36,134 bases of DNA. It comes from SAR86 cluster bacterium (GTDB lineage: Bacteria; Pseudomonadota; Gammaproteobacteria; Pseudomonadales; Pseudohongiellaceae). The position numbers were made by a program, and so were the translations under genes. Positions 23,548 through 31,894 of this stretch are shown here, in pieces (the stretch's first letter is position 1; every line of letters begins with the position of its first letter). Below the pieces are notes generated by a model. It made no database searches, had not been told where the DNA came from, and saw only the letters and a program-made list of their open reading frames with translations. Where the stretch lies: NCBI GenBank assembly GCA_002746215.1, contig NVWI01000005.1, positions 125,546-161,679 on the forward strand, read 5' to 3'.

Positions 23548-24459
23548 TTAAAGTTTAATAAATGCTAGAGCATTATTAGGGTTCATAGGAATAACCAATT
23601 GGTGCTGGACAGAGTCATAGCACATTGACGCCGCACTAGGAATGCCAACCGCAATCACTACAGTTTCTTGACCCGGTACAATTCTGGAAACACTTCCAAA
23701 GCGAACACTGCTGACATATTTAGTGCCATCAGCTGTTACCACAACCCCATCATTACCCGCTTCAGCGGCATATTCCGTACGAACAACATCACCATCCGAG
23801 TTATAGCTAATAACGGCATTGCTGCCAATATTTACGACGACAATATTGCCATCATTATCCATAGCTACACCATTTGGCGTTGCTAAGGGCTCACCTTCTG
23901 TAAAAACCGAACTATCACCATTAGACATTACTTTATAGATTAAGCCAGCAGGCGTATCAGAAATATAAGCTGTGCCATCTTCAGCAACAGCGACGCCATT
24001 TAAAAAGCCTGAATCAGAAACAAAAAATGAATTTAATGGCTGCCCGCTTGCAAGATCAAAGGAACGTAAATAGCCAGAATCAACGGTATAAAGCACGCCA
24101 CTCTGAACCGCACTACCGATGGGGCTGTTTAAATCCAGACCATCTCTGCTGGCCCCAATCCATTTAGCCGTATGTACACTGCCATCTGGATTGATTAGAG
24201 ACACATACCCATCTTCTTCAGCGCCATCGTCACGTCTGCCGGCATTCATCGATAAGATCAGATTTTTATGAGGGTCAAAGGTGCAGCTTTCTGTGAAATT
24301 AAAGCTACCAAACACTTTTACATTTTGCGACATCTGCATTGCGATACCGGCTTCATTCACTGCTCCCAAAGGGGTTCCTGCTTGGAATTCTTGTGAAAAT
24401 GCTGATGTTGCTGATATTGAAAGTACAGAAAAGACCGCTGCTGCTATTTTTATTTTCAT
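23548..24459 (-). CDS. Exported SMP-30/gluconolactonase-like beta-propeller protein
   Basis: A 303-residue periplasmic protein with a signal peptide (IAAAVFSVLSISATSAFSQ). The mature part is built of propeller repeats: CTFDPHKNLILSMNAG, PIGSAVQSGVLYTVDSGYLR, LNGVAVAEDGTAYISDTPAG, TPNGVAMDNDGNIVVVNIGS and NDGVVVTADGTKYVSSVRFG. The NGVAVAEDGTAYISD type of strand-turn is typical of SMP-30/gluconolactonase and NHL proteins, which often hydrolyse lactones with a metal. Ending AFIKL. The start has AAGGAG 6 bases upstream. It is one of three propeller genes in this window. Substrate unknown; a purely structural sensor role is possible. Confidence 0.85.
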   Translation of the reverse strand: MKIKIAAAVFSVLSISATSAFSQEFQAGTPLGAVNEAGIAMQMSQNVKVFGSFNFTESCTFDPHKNLILSMNAGRRDDGAEEDGYVSLINPDGSVHTAKWIGASRDGLDLNSPIGSAVQSGVLYTVDSGYLRSFDLASGQPLNSFFVSDSGFLNGVAVAEDGTAYISDTPAGLIYKVMSNGDSSVFTEGEPLATPNGVAMDNDGNIVVVNIGSNAVISYNSDGDVVRTEYAAEAGNDGVVVTADGTKYVSSVRFGSVSRIVPGQETVVIAVGIPSAASMCYDSVQHQLVIPMNPNNALAFIKL

Positions 24460-24627
24460 TTTTTCTCCTTAAGTATTAAATGCTTAGTAAGTTTTTTAAT
24501 TAATGTGAGCGTCTACTTCCTGAGTTAGAAGCCATTAATGATAACTCATAACAAAAGCCATAAGTAAGATAATAAGTTTATTAATCTTATGCATATTTGC
24601 TCCATATTTACCTTTAAATTCAGCCTC

Positions 24628-24655
24628 TTGCACAATTACTGAACTGGCGTATACT
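24628..24655 (+). promoter_or_regulatory. Sigma-70 promoter of the tandem SnoaL lipoprotein gene
   Basis: TTGCAC (24628-24633), a 16-base spacer, then TATACT (24650-24655). The ATG at 24709 has AAAGGAG 8 bases upstream. Confidence 0.6.
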
Positions 24656-24708
24656 TCCTCCCCTCTTTCGACAAATCAATTAATAATATTCCGTAAAGGA
24701 GAATTTTC

Positions 24709-25749
24709 ATGACAATTTATAAAAGGTCCCTGCAAGGAATGGTCGTCTTACTTGCTGCGCTTACAGCCGTGGGATGCTCTCAGGAAGAAGCATCAATGCC
24801 TGATCAAGCAAGCAACGACATGGCTGTTGATATGGCCACAGACATGACAGCTTCTATAGATATGGCGGCTGAAGAACATGGTGTAATGACTGCTCAAGAG
24901 CAGGCCAATTTAGAAAGAGCTGAAGAATGGTGGCGTACTGTTTTAATGGGTGGCCGCCTTGATCAAGCTGAAGAATACATGACTGACAGATATATACAGC
25001 ATAATCCTGATGTCCCTACTGGACGTGAAGGTTTTATGCAGTTTTTTGGTGCTTTCGCTCAGCCAGGCCCAATTCCTGAAGATTTCCCACCTACTGATGT
25101 CAAATTTGCCAAAGGCGACTACGTAGTCTTTGTCTGGGAAAGACAATCTGAAGATCCTGAGACTGGCGAATCTTATGATTATAGTTTTTTCGATGTTTTG
25201 CGTATGGTTGATGGCCGAGTTGATGAGCATTGGGACAGTGTATTCCGTGCAACACCTCCTCCTGGCGCGCCAATAATGCCTGTTGCTGCAGGTGTGGGCC
25301 CACGTCCGGTTGCTCCATCTAATACGGCTGCTGAACAGGCTGTCGAAGACCTTGTTAACATTGAAATGAAGGATATTCTTCAATATCAAAATGTTGATCT
25401 GGCTATGCAGGTTATGGCCGAAGATTATATTCAACATAATCCTAATGTCCCTGACGGACGTGATGGCTTCATTGACTTCTTCAGCCGCTTTGCTAACCCA
25501 CAGCCGATTCAAGACGAATGGTTAGATGAACCTGAACTGGTTATCACGCATGGTGATATCGCTTTGTATATCATGACACGCTACTCAGAAGATCCTATCA
25601 GAGATAATGAAGTCTACAAATGGAACTGGTTTGATATGTTCCGTGTAGAAAACGGCATGATCCAGGAGCATTGGGATGGTGCAACACGCGATAATAATGT
25701 ACCGCCTAGTGTTGAGCCTCCAGCAGGGTTTGTATCATTCAGTAACTAA
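24709..25749 (+). CDS. Lipoprotein with two SnoaL-like (NTF2-fold) domains
   Basis: A 346-residue exported lipoprotein: after the helix GMVVLLAALTAVGC the lipidated residue is C23. A low-complexity Met/Asp/Ala linker (about 25-60) follows. Two similar SnoaL-like domains come next. Domain 1 (about 68-185) has EEYMTDRYIQHNPDVPTGRE and DYSFFDVLRMVDGRVDEHWD. Domain 2 (about 205-335) has MQVMAEDYIQHNPNVPDGRD and WNWFDMFRVENGMIQEHWDG. The YIQHNP...GR...EHWD pattern is the signature of SnoaL-type polyketide cyclase-like proteins; small-molecule binding or isomerase activity is known in the family, but many have no known role. The repeat indicates an internal duplication. It is a single-gene unit with its own promoter and terminator. 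Confidence 0.88.
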   Translation: MTIYKRSLQGMVVLLAALTAVGCSQEEASMPDQASNDMAVDMATDMTASIDMAAEEHGVMTAQEQANLERAEEWWRTVLMGGRLDQAEEYMTDRYIQHNPDVPTGREGFMQFFGAFAQPGPIPEDFPPTDVKFAKGDYVVFVWERQSEDPETGESYDYSFFDVLRMVDGRVDEHWDSVFRATPPPGAPIMPVAAGVGPRPVAPSNTAAEQAVEDLVNIEMKDILQYQNVDLAMQVMAEDYIQHNPNVPDGRDGFIDFFSRFANPQPIQDEWLDEPELVITHGDIALYIMTRYSEDPIRDNEVYKWNWFDMFRVENGMIQEHWDGATRDNNVPPSVEPPAGFVSFSN

Positions 25750-25797
25750 TATAAAGCACGACTCATGAAGTAAGACTATTCATGAAGAAATAATATT

Positions 25798-25830
25798 AAA
25801 AGGGATCAACATTTGTTGGTCCCTTTTTTT
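25798..25830 (+). terminator. Rho-independent terminator of the SnoaL lipoprotein gene
   Basis: AAAAGGGATCAAC (25798-25810) and GTTGGTCCCTTTT (25815-25827) form a 13-base stem with one G-U pair, an ATTT loop and a run of seven T (25824-25830). Confidence 0.92.
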
Positions 25831-25869
25831 ATGCCCTGTTTAAATGCCCTCTTTAAATACCCTCTTTAA
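25831..25869. repeat. Three tandem 13-base repeats
   Basis: ATGCCCTGTTTAA (25831-25843), ATGCCCTCTTTAA (25844-25856) and ATACCCTCTTTAA (25857-25869) follow head to tail, with a remnant ATCCC after. They start directly at the terminator T tract. The 13-base unit is not a helical turn multiple, and no partition or replication gene is near, so slippage is more likely than an iteron. Confidence 0.8.
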
Positions 25870-25984
25870 ATCCCAGTTCTCTTATTCTTTATTGCCATGT
25901 TAAGCTGGAATTCATCACAACTTTTTTACACTGTCCTTGAAAATTAAATTTTTTTAATTTCGGCTAACAATGTAGGAGTCAATT

Positions 25985-26410
25985 ATGAAAAAAATACTCT
26001 TTATTATTATCAGCTTAATAAGTTTCTCCGTACAGGCTGTGACAGCAGCTTCCGATGAAGATAAATATCACTTTGACAACCTTGAAGAAGTAAGAAGTTT
26101 TATCAATTGGCAAGTAAACGGCTGGCAAGTAATAGATTCACGTTCGTTGATTGTTAATATGTCCGCTTCAGAATCATATTTATTGATCCTGGATCGTGAT
26201 CTAAGAGCACTAAAGTTCACTGAAAGCATTAGAATTTCATCAACAAATTCCAGAGTCAGATCAAATATTGATCAGGTACATGTCTTAGATCAGTTTGCCC
26301 GTCCATCAAGAATTAAAACAATTTATCGATTGCCGAATAGAGAAGCACGCCAAAATGCACGTGCAAAAATTCTTGCTGAAGAGATTGTGATAAGTGGCGA
26401 AGCTATATAA
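25985..26410 (+). CDS. Small exported protein, DUF6491-like
   Basis: A 141-residue protein with a signal peptide (ILFIIISLISFSVQAVTA). The mature part has EEVRSFINWQVNGWQVIDS, SLIVNMSASESYLLILDRDL, LKFTESIRISSTNSRVRSNI and DQVHVLDQFARPSRIKTIYRL. This order (variation on GWQVVD-x-x-SLIV, YLL-x-L, L-F-x-x-I, a S-x-x-x-V segment, RP-x-x-I-x-x-IYRL) fits the DUF6491 group of small secreted proteins; many members have conserved cysteines, absent here. AGGAG 8 bases upstream supports the ATG. Its function is unknown. It converges with the multicopper oxidase gene. Confidence 0.7.
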   Translation: MKKILFIIISLISFSVQAVTAASDEDKYHFDNLEEVRSFINWQVNGWQVIDSRSLIVNMSASESYLLILDRDLRALKFTESIRISSTNSRVRSNIDQVHVLDQFARPSRIKTIYRLPNREARQNARAKILAEEIVISGEAI

Positions 26411-26446
26411 GAATAATTAAAGAAGCCTTTAACGTTATTCTTACCA

Positions 26447-27892
26447 CTAAGGCTCTAATGCTTCTCTGACCAATAACTGCCCCATCATACCCACTTCGGC
26501 ATGATCCAGGATATGGCAGTGATACATCCACATACCAGGGCGGCCTTCAAACCTTATCGCAATTTTTAGTTCTGTACCAACGGGGACATCAACCGTATCT
26601 TTCCATTCTGGCGCCCTGTTTTCATCCAGTACCTGAAAAAAATAACCATGCAAATGGAATGGGTGATTAAAGTCTGAATGGTTAACTAAAGTCCAAACAT
26701 GGGTTTCCCCAACCCTGGCTTCCAGAGGTGACATATTCCAATAGGGAATGCCATTGAAACCCATAGTTACTTCATCTTTACCACCCAATTCAATCGTCAT
26801 TTCAAGCTCTTTCTCCACGGCATTGCTAACATCAAGCGGCTGTATAACACGTAACTCGCGTGGAATTATTGCAGGAATAACTGGCGCTTCATCAACGGTT
26901 TCAATGATCAACATATTGACCGGTGGACGATAATCAGTGGTACCGAAACCCCTGTTAACAGCCCCCCAACGCATAATTTTTTCTACCCCTGGGTCATTAG
27001 AGGGGGTAAATACAAAATCTGCTCTTTCTCCAGGCGTAATAATAATGCGGGGAACTTCCTCAGAATAAGCGGCTAAACCATTGTCACCGCCTAAACGCAT
27101 AAGGTAATGATCTCGTAAACTCATCCTGACATAGCGTGATCTTGCCGCATTGATAACGCGCCAACGTTGTTGTTTACCTTTACGCACTTTCAGCCTGGGA
27201 AGAACTTTGCCATTCACCAGTAAAACTCTTCCCTCACGCCCGAAGAGCCTACTAAACCCTCCACCGTTATTCGCTGGTAAAAAGCTCCCATCAAAATCAA
27301 TACTAATATCAGAAATCAACAGCACGAGGTCGTCGCCAAACACTTCAGGATCCGCAGGATCTTCAACTACGAAGCCTCCATACATCCCCCAGCCTACCTG
27401 GTTGGTTGAATTAATATGCGGGTGATACCAATAGGTTCCAGCATCATTGACCGTAAACTCGTATCTGAATTCCTCGCCTGGTTCTATCGGAGGCTGAGTG
27501 ACACCCGGCACGCCATCCATACCATTTGGCACTCTGAGTCCATGCCAATGAATACTGGTAGACTCAGGTAATGAGTTTTTAAAATGTACGATGATGGTGT
27601 CGCCGACCTTGGCCTTTATTAATGGCCCTGGCAAAGTTCCTCCGTATGTCCATACCGGCGTCATGAAGCCTTCTTCTATTTCAATATCGGTTATTTTCGC
27701 TTCTAGCTCGAATTCCAGAATATTAGGATCAGGGTTTATATCGAACGGTTGAGCCATGACCAAGTCTTCATCCCAACCTTCTGGCTGTTCAACATCTAAA
27801 GCACTTAACTGCTCTTGTGAAAATGACACACACGGAAAAAACAAACATAACAATGCGAATAAAGAAATTAAACGATTAATACTCACAGACAT
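26447..27892 (-). CDS. Multicopper oxidase (laccase-like), exported
   Basis: A 481-residue periplasmic oxidase with a signal peptide (LISLFALLCLFFPCVSFSQ). All copper motifs are visible: SIHWHGLR (H115, H117), YWYHPHIN (H157, H159), HPFHLHG (H410, H413, H415) and MYHCHILDHAEVGMM (H458, C459, H460, H464 and a type 1 Met). This gives the type 1 and trinuclear sites. Three cupredoxin domains are expected at this length. There is no twin-arginine motif, unlike CueO, and no Met-rich insert. Such enzymes oxidise phenols, Cu(I) or Fe(II) with oxygen; which one is unknown. No copper efflux genes lie nearby. Reading the minus strand, the gene lies 120 bases downstream of the CNNM/CBS gene, on the same strand. 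Confidence 0.95.
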   Translation of the reverse strand: MSVSINRLISLFALLCLFFPCVSFSQEQLSALDVEQPEGWDEDLVMAQPFDINPDPNILEFELEAKITDIEIEEGFMTPVWTYGGTLPGPLIKAKVGDTIIVHFKNSLPESTSIHWHGLRVPNGMDGVPGVTQPPIEPGEEFRYEFTVNDAGTYWYHPHINSTNQVGWGMYGGFVVEDPADPEVFGDDLVLLISDISIDFDGSFLPANNGGGFSRLFGREGRVLLVNGKVLPRLKVRKGKQQRWRVINAARSRYVRMSLRDHYLMRLGGDNGLAAYSEEVPRIIITPGERADFVFTPSNDPGVEKIMRWGAVNRGFGTTDYRPPVNMLIIETVDEAPVIPAIIPRELRVIQPLDVSNAVEKELEMTIELGGKDEVTMGFNGIPYWNMSPLEARVGETHVWTLVNHSDFNHPFHLHGYFFQVLDENRAPEWKDTVDVPVGTELKIAIRFEGRPGMWMYHCHILDHAEVGMMGQLLVREALEP

Positions 27893-28012
27893 AAGTTGTC
27901 CCCACGGCAGATATTTTTCTAGTTAAGAATATTTAACTTTCGACGTGAAATTGTACTATGAAAATAAGCCTATAAAATGCAATGCTTTTGCAGGATAAGT
28001 AGATTCTATAGT

Positions 28013-29089
28013 TTAAGAGCCCGAACCTTGATCTTTGTCATCATCAGGGATATTTAGCCCCATCTTATCCGCTCGTTTCCGCCATCGACGCCTGGCATGT
28101 TCTTGCATGTCCATCTGTTTATCTTTTTCATCTACAATCTCAAAGCCAAGCAAAGTTTCCAGAATATCCTCAAGCGTAATGATGCCTTCCATGCCTCCAT
28201 ATTCATCAACAATCAACATGATATGTAAGCGGTTTTTTATAAACAGCTCAAAGGCATCATAAACTGATTTGCTGTTTACCATTGCTTTGAGCTCACGTTG
28301 ATAGTGTTTAAGTATGTTCTCTGAATTTCCTCGAGTTTGCGCCAACAACAAATCGCTCTTCAGCACAAAGCCATTGAGGTGTTCACGGTTATAATCATAG
28401 ATTGGAATCCGTGAAAAACGTGTGTCGTCATATGCACTGAAAAACTCTGCCACTTTCATGGAGTCTGGCAGTGAAAAAACTACTGGCCTAGGCGTCATAA
28501 CTGCAGTTACGAGTGTTTTATTTAACAGGAATATATTTTTTAATATTCGTGACTCTTGTGCTTTAAGTTGACCTTCCTGTTCACCAAGTTCTGCCATAGC
28601 GGCAAACTCTTCACGTGAGAAACCTTCGGGTTCTTCATTGTATGAAAAGCCTCGGGTAATTTTTTCGGAAAACCAGACGAAAGGATAAAAAACCCACACC
28701 AACATGACTAATACATGGGCAGTAATCCCCGATAATTGACGCCAATAGACAGCACCAAGTGTTTTGGGGATTATTTCTGAAAAAACCAGTATCAGAAAAG
28801 TCAGTACCGCTGATACGACTCCAACCCAGGAGCTGCCAAAAACAGCAGCAGCCTGTGCACCAGCGCCAACTGCGCCAAGAGTATGAGCGATGGTATTCAA
28901 GGTCAGAATAGCTGCCAGAGGTTTATTTATGTCCTCCTTGAGCCTGCGCATTATCGCGCCACCAGAGCGGCCTTTTTGCTCCATCAGGGCTACGTGAGCC
29001 TGAGATACACTCAACAATACGGCTTCAACAATAGAACACAGAAATGAAAAAATCAGGGCTATTGCGACATATATGATGAGAAGAGTCAT
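28013..29089 (-). CDS. CNNM (DUF21) / CBS-domain membrane protein, CorC/HlyC-like
   Basis: A 358-residue membrane protein. The N-terminal DUF21/CNNM part (1-150) has about four hydrophobic segments, with ALIFSFLCSIVEAVLLSVSQ, LAAILTLNTIAHTLGAVGA and LVFSEIIPKTLGAVYW; the SEIIPK motif is diagnostic. Two CBS domains follow (about 190-325): VMTPRPVVFSLPDSMKVAEF, RFSRIPIYD, LNGFVLKSDLL, HIMLIVDEYGGMEGIITLED. It ends without the C-terminal CorC/HlyC domain of longer relatives. The family transports or senses magnesium or other divalent ions, with nucleotide binding at the CBS pair. The annotation hemolysin is historical. The tail is charged (HARRRWRKRADK). Confidence 0.92.
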   Translation of the reverse strand: MTLLIIYVAIALIFSFLCSIVEAVLLSVSQAHVALMEQKGRSGGAIMRRLKEDINKPLAAILTLNTIAHTLGAVGAGAQAAAVFGSSWVGVVSAVLTFLILVFSEIIPKTLGAVYWRQLSGITAHVLVMLVWVFYPFVWFSEKITRGFSYNEEPEGFSREEFAAMAELGEQEGQLKAQESRILKNIFLLNKTLVTAVMTPRPVVFSLPDSMKVAEFFSAYDDTRFSRIPIYDYNREHLNGFVLKSDLLLAQTRGNSENILKHYQRELKAMVNSKSVYDAFELFIKNRLHIMLIVDEYGGMEGIITLEDILETLLGFEIVDEKDKQMDMQEHARRRWRKRADKMGLNIPDDDKDQGSGS

Positions 29090-29178
29090 TATAAATGCAC
29101 TTATATATCAATTATGATCCTTATAAAAAAGCCTTAGATATTGCTTATCAAAAGATCAAATAAATAGGATTGTCTCCA

Positions 29179-30249
29179 TTATTTAGCTCTGCCTAAATAA
29201 CCCTCAGCAAGCATTGGAATTCTGATAATCTGATTTGCAGCATTGGGGCCAAAAGCGCCATTAAGAATAATCGCATACAGTGACTTTTTATCTTGCCCAC
29301 TAAATGCTACGCCGTGTAAGCCTCGAGGGCCTGGAATATTCCCCAGGAAATTGCCGTTAATTGAAAACACATCGACCGAGGAACCCGTACTCACATAAAG
29401 GCGTCCTTCAGAATCGATAGCCATGCCATCGCCCCCGCCTTCGCTGAGTCTGACAAAATCACGCTGATTCGTCAGTGACCCATCACCTTCCACATCATAC
29501 GCCACAATAACCGGACCATTTGTCACATAAAGTGTCGTCTCATCGGGACTTAACACGAGTCCATTAGTGCCAATCACATCGCCATACTGAGAAACAACCC
29601 CATTAGCATCAGCATAAAAAAGCCCGGCGGCTGTAATTGTGAAATACACACCGCCTAAGTTGTCCGCAATCAGATCATTCATAATGCCACTTAAACAATC
29701 AATCGGGTCTCCTTGAAACTTATCCGTAAAAATATGGCGTTCTGGTTCAAGCTTAACAATGGCTGAGTTTAACCCTCGGTCCATCAAAAATAATTCACCT
29801 TGTTTGTTGCGGGATATAGCACCACCTGTATTTGTATTGTCATAGACAATTTCGGCAGAGCCATCAAGATTAAGCTGAATAACATTACTCGCATTATTAT
29901 TAGCAAACATGATCCCGCCACCTTCTGTTGCAATGAGGCCATCCGCATTGTTGCCTAGCCAGGACCATACTGTTTCCCAGTTTTGACCTGCACTTATCAC
30001 CCCTGGAATAGCAGGCGATGCAGACACAATTTGCTGAGGCTCTGGCCTTACAAGGCCAGGTAAGGATGTCCTTGTAGGTATTGAAAAGGCTGGGGCTGGG
30101 TTGCGGCAGTTTGCTCGCACTTTTTCGAGCTGAGGATCCTGCCAGGATTGCAGACTGTAACTCGGATCAAATGCATCTGACACATTTTGTGCTGATACTG
30201 GAAAGGCTAAAAACGCTAATAAACTAACCAACGTTACTTGGATCTTCAT
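29179..30249 (-). CDS. Exported SMP-30/NHL-like beta-propeller protein
   Basis: A 356-residue protein with a signal peptide (VTLVSLLAFLAFPVSAQ). The N-terminal 80 residues of the mature protein are Pro-rich and not propeller-like (SIPTRTSLPGLVRPEPQQIV). Propeller units follow: NADGLIATEGGGIMFANNNA, GGAISRNKQGELFLMDRG, NDLIADNLGGVYFTITAAGL, TNGLVLSPDETTLYVTNGP, GDGMAIDSEGRLYVSTGSS and LHGVAFSGQDKKSLYAIIL. This is the SMP-30/gluconolactonase pattern, with the conserved NGLVLSPDE and DGMAIDSEG turns that carry metal ligands in the family. GAGG 6 bases upstream supports the start. Lactone or ester hydrolysis is the likely activity, substrate unknown. Confidence 0.87.
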   Translation of the reverse strand: MKIQVTLVSLLAFLAFPVSAQNVSDAFDPSYSLQSWQDPQLEKVRANCRNPAPAFSIPTRTSLPGLVRPEPQQIVSASPAIPGVISAGQNWETVWSWLGNNADGLIATEGGGIMFANNNASNVIQLNLDGSAEIVYDNTNTGGAISRNKQGELFLMDRGLNSAIVKLEPERHIFTDKFQGDPIDCLSGIMNDLIADNLGGVYFTITAAGLFYADANGVVSQYGDVIGTNGLVLSPDETTLYVTNGPVIVAYDVEGDGSLTNQRDFVRLSEGGGDGMAIDSEGRLYVSTGSSVDVFSINGNFLGNIPGPRGLHGVAFSGQDKKSLYAIILNGAFGPNAANQIIRIPMLAEGYLGRAK

Positions 30250-30436
30250 AGGAACCTCATTTCAATAAAAAAATATCTAACATAGATTGTATGCAAGGGC
30301 TTCTATACTGTCTAGGAAGATAAGAAATCTGAAAATCTAATTTCCGATTTTTATAGACATAGATCATGTATATTAAGCTCCTTATAAACATACTAAACAT
30401 CAATGCCCGTCTAAAAAGCAAGCGGAAAGAAAATCA

Positions 30437-31129
30437 ATGTCAACAGTATTAATAACCGGCGCCAATCGTGGTATTGGTTTAGAATTAAGTCGACAATATG
30501 TTGAAAGTGGTGACAGAGTATATGCCTGCTGCCGAAAACCCGAAGCCGCCAGTGAATTAAATACTTTAGCAGCTGCCAGTAAAGGTCAATTAACAGTTCA
30601 CAGCATGGATGTATCAAGTGAGCATTCAATCAAAGCCTGTGCAAAAGAATTATCCAGTGAATCAATAGGCATCTTAATCAATAATGCCGGAATCATTGGC
30701 GGTGATCACCAGACTTTTGATGATGCTAATTTAGAAGACTGGCTCTTCACCTTTCAAGTCAACACTATTGGTCCTTTTAGAGTAGCCCAAGCATTTCAAG
30801 AACATCTTAAGTTAGCAGATAATCCTAAAATGATGACCATTTCCAGCCAGGTAGCGGCTTCAACTTTTAGCATGTCAGGGATATATGCATATGCCAGCTC
30901 AAAAGCCGCAGTCAATAAAGTTATGCAAGCGCTTGCTGTTGAATGGCAACAGTCAAAAATATCAGTCGGCTTAATTCATCCAGGCTGGGTACAAACAGAT
31001 ATGGGAGGAGCAGAAGCTCAAATAACACCGCAAGCAAGCGCTGCAGGTATTCGTCAGGTTATTGAGAATTTCAAGCTGGATGACACTGGTAGTTTTTTCA
31101 AATGGAATGGTGAGATTCACCCCTGGTAA
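30437..31129 (+). CDS. Short-chain dehydrogenase/reductase (SDR), C-factor-like
   Basis: A 230-residue classical SDR that uses NAD(P)(H). It has the cofactor motif TGANRGIG (7-14), DVSS at 58-61, NNAG (82-85), the catalytic Ser in TISSQVA (134-140), Y152 and K156 in YAYASSK, and the PGWVQTDMGG loop. The sequence (LITGANRGIGLELSRQYV, LNTLAAASK) most resembles the CsgA/C-factor-like and YciK-like small SDRs of unknown substrate. GGAAAG lies upstream of the ATG. It is divergent from the propeller gene at 29179. Confidence 0.92.
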   Translation: MSTVLITGANRGIGLELSRQYVESGDRVYACCRKPEAASELNTLAAASKGQLTVHSMDVSSEHSIKACAKELSSESIGILINNAGIIGGDHQTFDDANLEDWLFTFQVNTIGPFRVAQAFQEHLKLADNPKMMTISSQVAASTFSMSGIYAYASSKAAVNKVMQALAVEWQQSKISVGLIHPGWVQTDMGGAEAQITPQASAAGIRQVIENFKLDDTGSFFKWNGEIHPW

Positions 31130-31223
31130 GAGCAGTAACTTATATTGACTACAAGTATCGACGACTCCAAGCAATATTCAATAAGATCTTACTGTACCCC
31201 TCATTCTCAAGCTTCCAAAAACT

Positions 31224-31263
31224 AAAAAACCCCACTTTCCAGTTATGGAAAGTGGGGTTTTTT
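31224..31263. terminator. Strong bidirectional terminator between convergent genes
   Basis: A perfect 17-base stem (31224-31240 and 31247-31263) with an AGTTAT loop, whose arms end in six A and six T. It serves the SDR gene on the plus strand and the small secreted protein gene on the minus strand. Confidence 0.95.
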
Positions 31264-31292
31264 AATCTAATATTTTCTATTATTAACTCAAA

Positions 31293-31517
31293 CTATTGAG
31301 GAAGACCACCACCATCACATTCCCCAAAGAACTCAAAATCCCCATGTAAATCAATGTGCATCGCAGCCGCATTTTCTGAAATAACGATGACAACAAAACC
31401 ACCATTTCCTATATTGTGACATATCGCAACTTTATTAGCCTTGGCAAAAGCACTATAGGTAAACAAGGATGCCGACATGATGATCATTGAAAATAAAATG
31501 CTTACGATTTTTTTCAT
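31293..31517 (-). CDS. Small secreted CH...HGD protein
   Basis: A 74-residue protein starting MKKIVSILFSMIIM with a signal peptide ending SAFAKA. The mature part has VAICHNIGNGGFVVIVISEN, AAAMHIDLHGDFEFFGEC and ends GGGLPQ. The order ICH-x-G-x-V-x-V-x-EnAxxxHxxxHGD-xxGEC is a recurrent short motif in bacterial extracellular proteins, often found in larger proteins as CHxPPG...HxxHGD-xxGxC; here it is the whole mature protein. Two cysteines likely form a disulfide. Function unknown. The ATG at 31517 has GGGAGAG 7 bases upstream, and is preferred over an upstream start at 31565. A CRP-type promoter is listed separately. It ends near the strong terminator. Confidence 0.8.
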   Translation of the reverse strand: MKKIVSILFSMIIMSASLFTYSAFAKANKVAICHNIGNGGFVVIVISENAAAMHIDLHGDFEFFGECDGGGLPQ

Positions 31518-31597
31518 GATGCACTCTCCCGAAGATATATTTAAAAGCCCGTGCTGCAAAACCAATTTAAATCAAACTAATTCCAGCAATTCACTTT

Positions 31598-31626
31598 ATT
31601 GTAATCCCATGAACGAACCACAACAA
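31598..31626 (-). promoter_or_regulatory. Sigma-70 promoter of the small secreted protein gene
   Basis: On the minus strand TTGTTG (31626-31621), a 17-base spacer, then TACAAT (31603-31598). The start would be near 31591, about 70 bases from the centre of the CRP site, which suits class I activation. The leader would be about 74 bases. Confidence 0.55.
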
Positions 31627-31650
31627 GCTTGTTTAGACCAGAGCCCCCTT

Positions 31651-31670
31651 AATGTGATCTAAGTCACAAA
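31651..31670 (-). promoter_or_regulatory. CRP/Vfr-type binding site
   Basis: The 20 bases AATGTGATCTAAGTCACAAA contain TGTGA (31653-31657), six bases, then TCACA (31664-31668), a near-perfect match to the CRP consensus. It lies 134 bases upstream of the small secreted protein start. Confidence 0.75.
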
Positions 31671-31894
31671 ACATCTTTTTACTAAACAAAATTACGTTCA
31701 TAAATTGGCATTAGATTTATTGCTACACTTTTGCTCAAAGTTTAAAAATTAAAACAGCGTTACTGCAAGACCTCATTGCCCCAAAAAGCTCTGGATCAAA
31801 TTATTATACGTTTGCTTGATATTTTTCATGCAAAAATAAGTAAGGAATAGACTTAATACTAATGCCGACAATAGTAAACCGCTAAAATAAATAA

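Larger units (their letters stand above)
31518..31894. other. Regulatory intergenic region
   Basis: This 377-base AT-rich stretch lies between two minus-strand genes. It carries the CRP site and promoter for the small secreted protein (31598-31668). From 31680 to 31894 I see no coding sequence and no structured RNA or terminator for the upstream gene. Confidence 0.6.

Noticed and set aside
25831-25869. Iterons or a CRISPR-like array.
   Set aside because: The units are contiguous with no spacers, only three copies, and no replication, partition or cas gene is near.
31680-31894. A plus-strand small RNA driven from the CRP site toward 31736.
   Set aside because: The TACACT at 31724 has no -35 at 16-18 bases and no terminator follows; the minus-strand promoter explains the site better.
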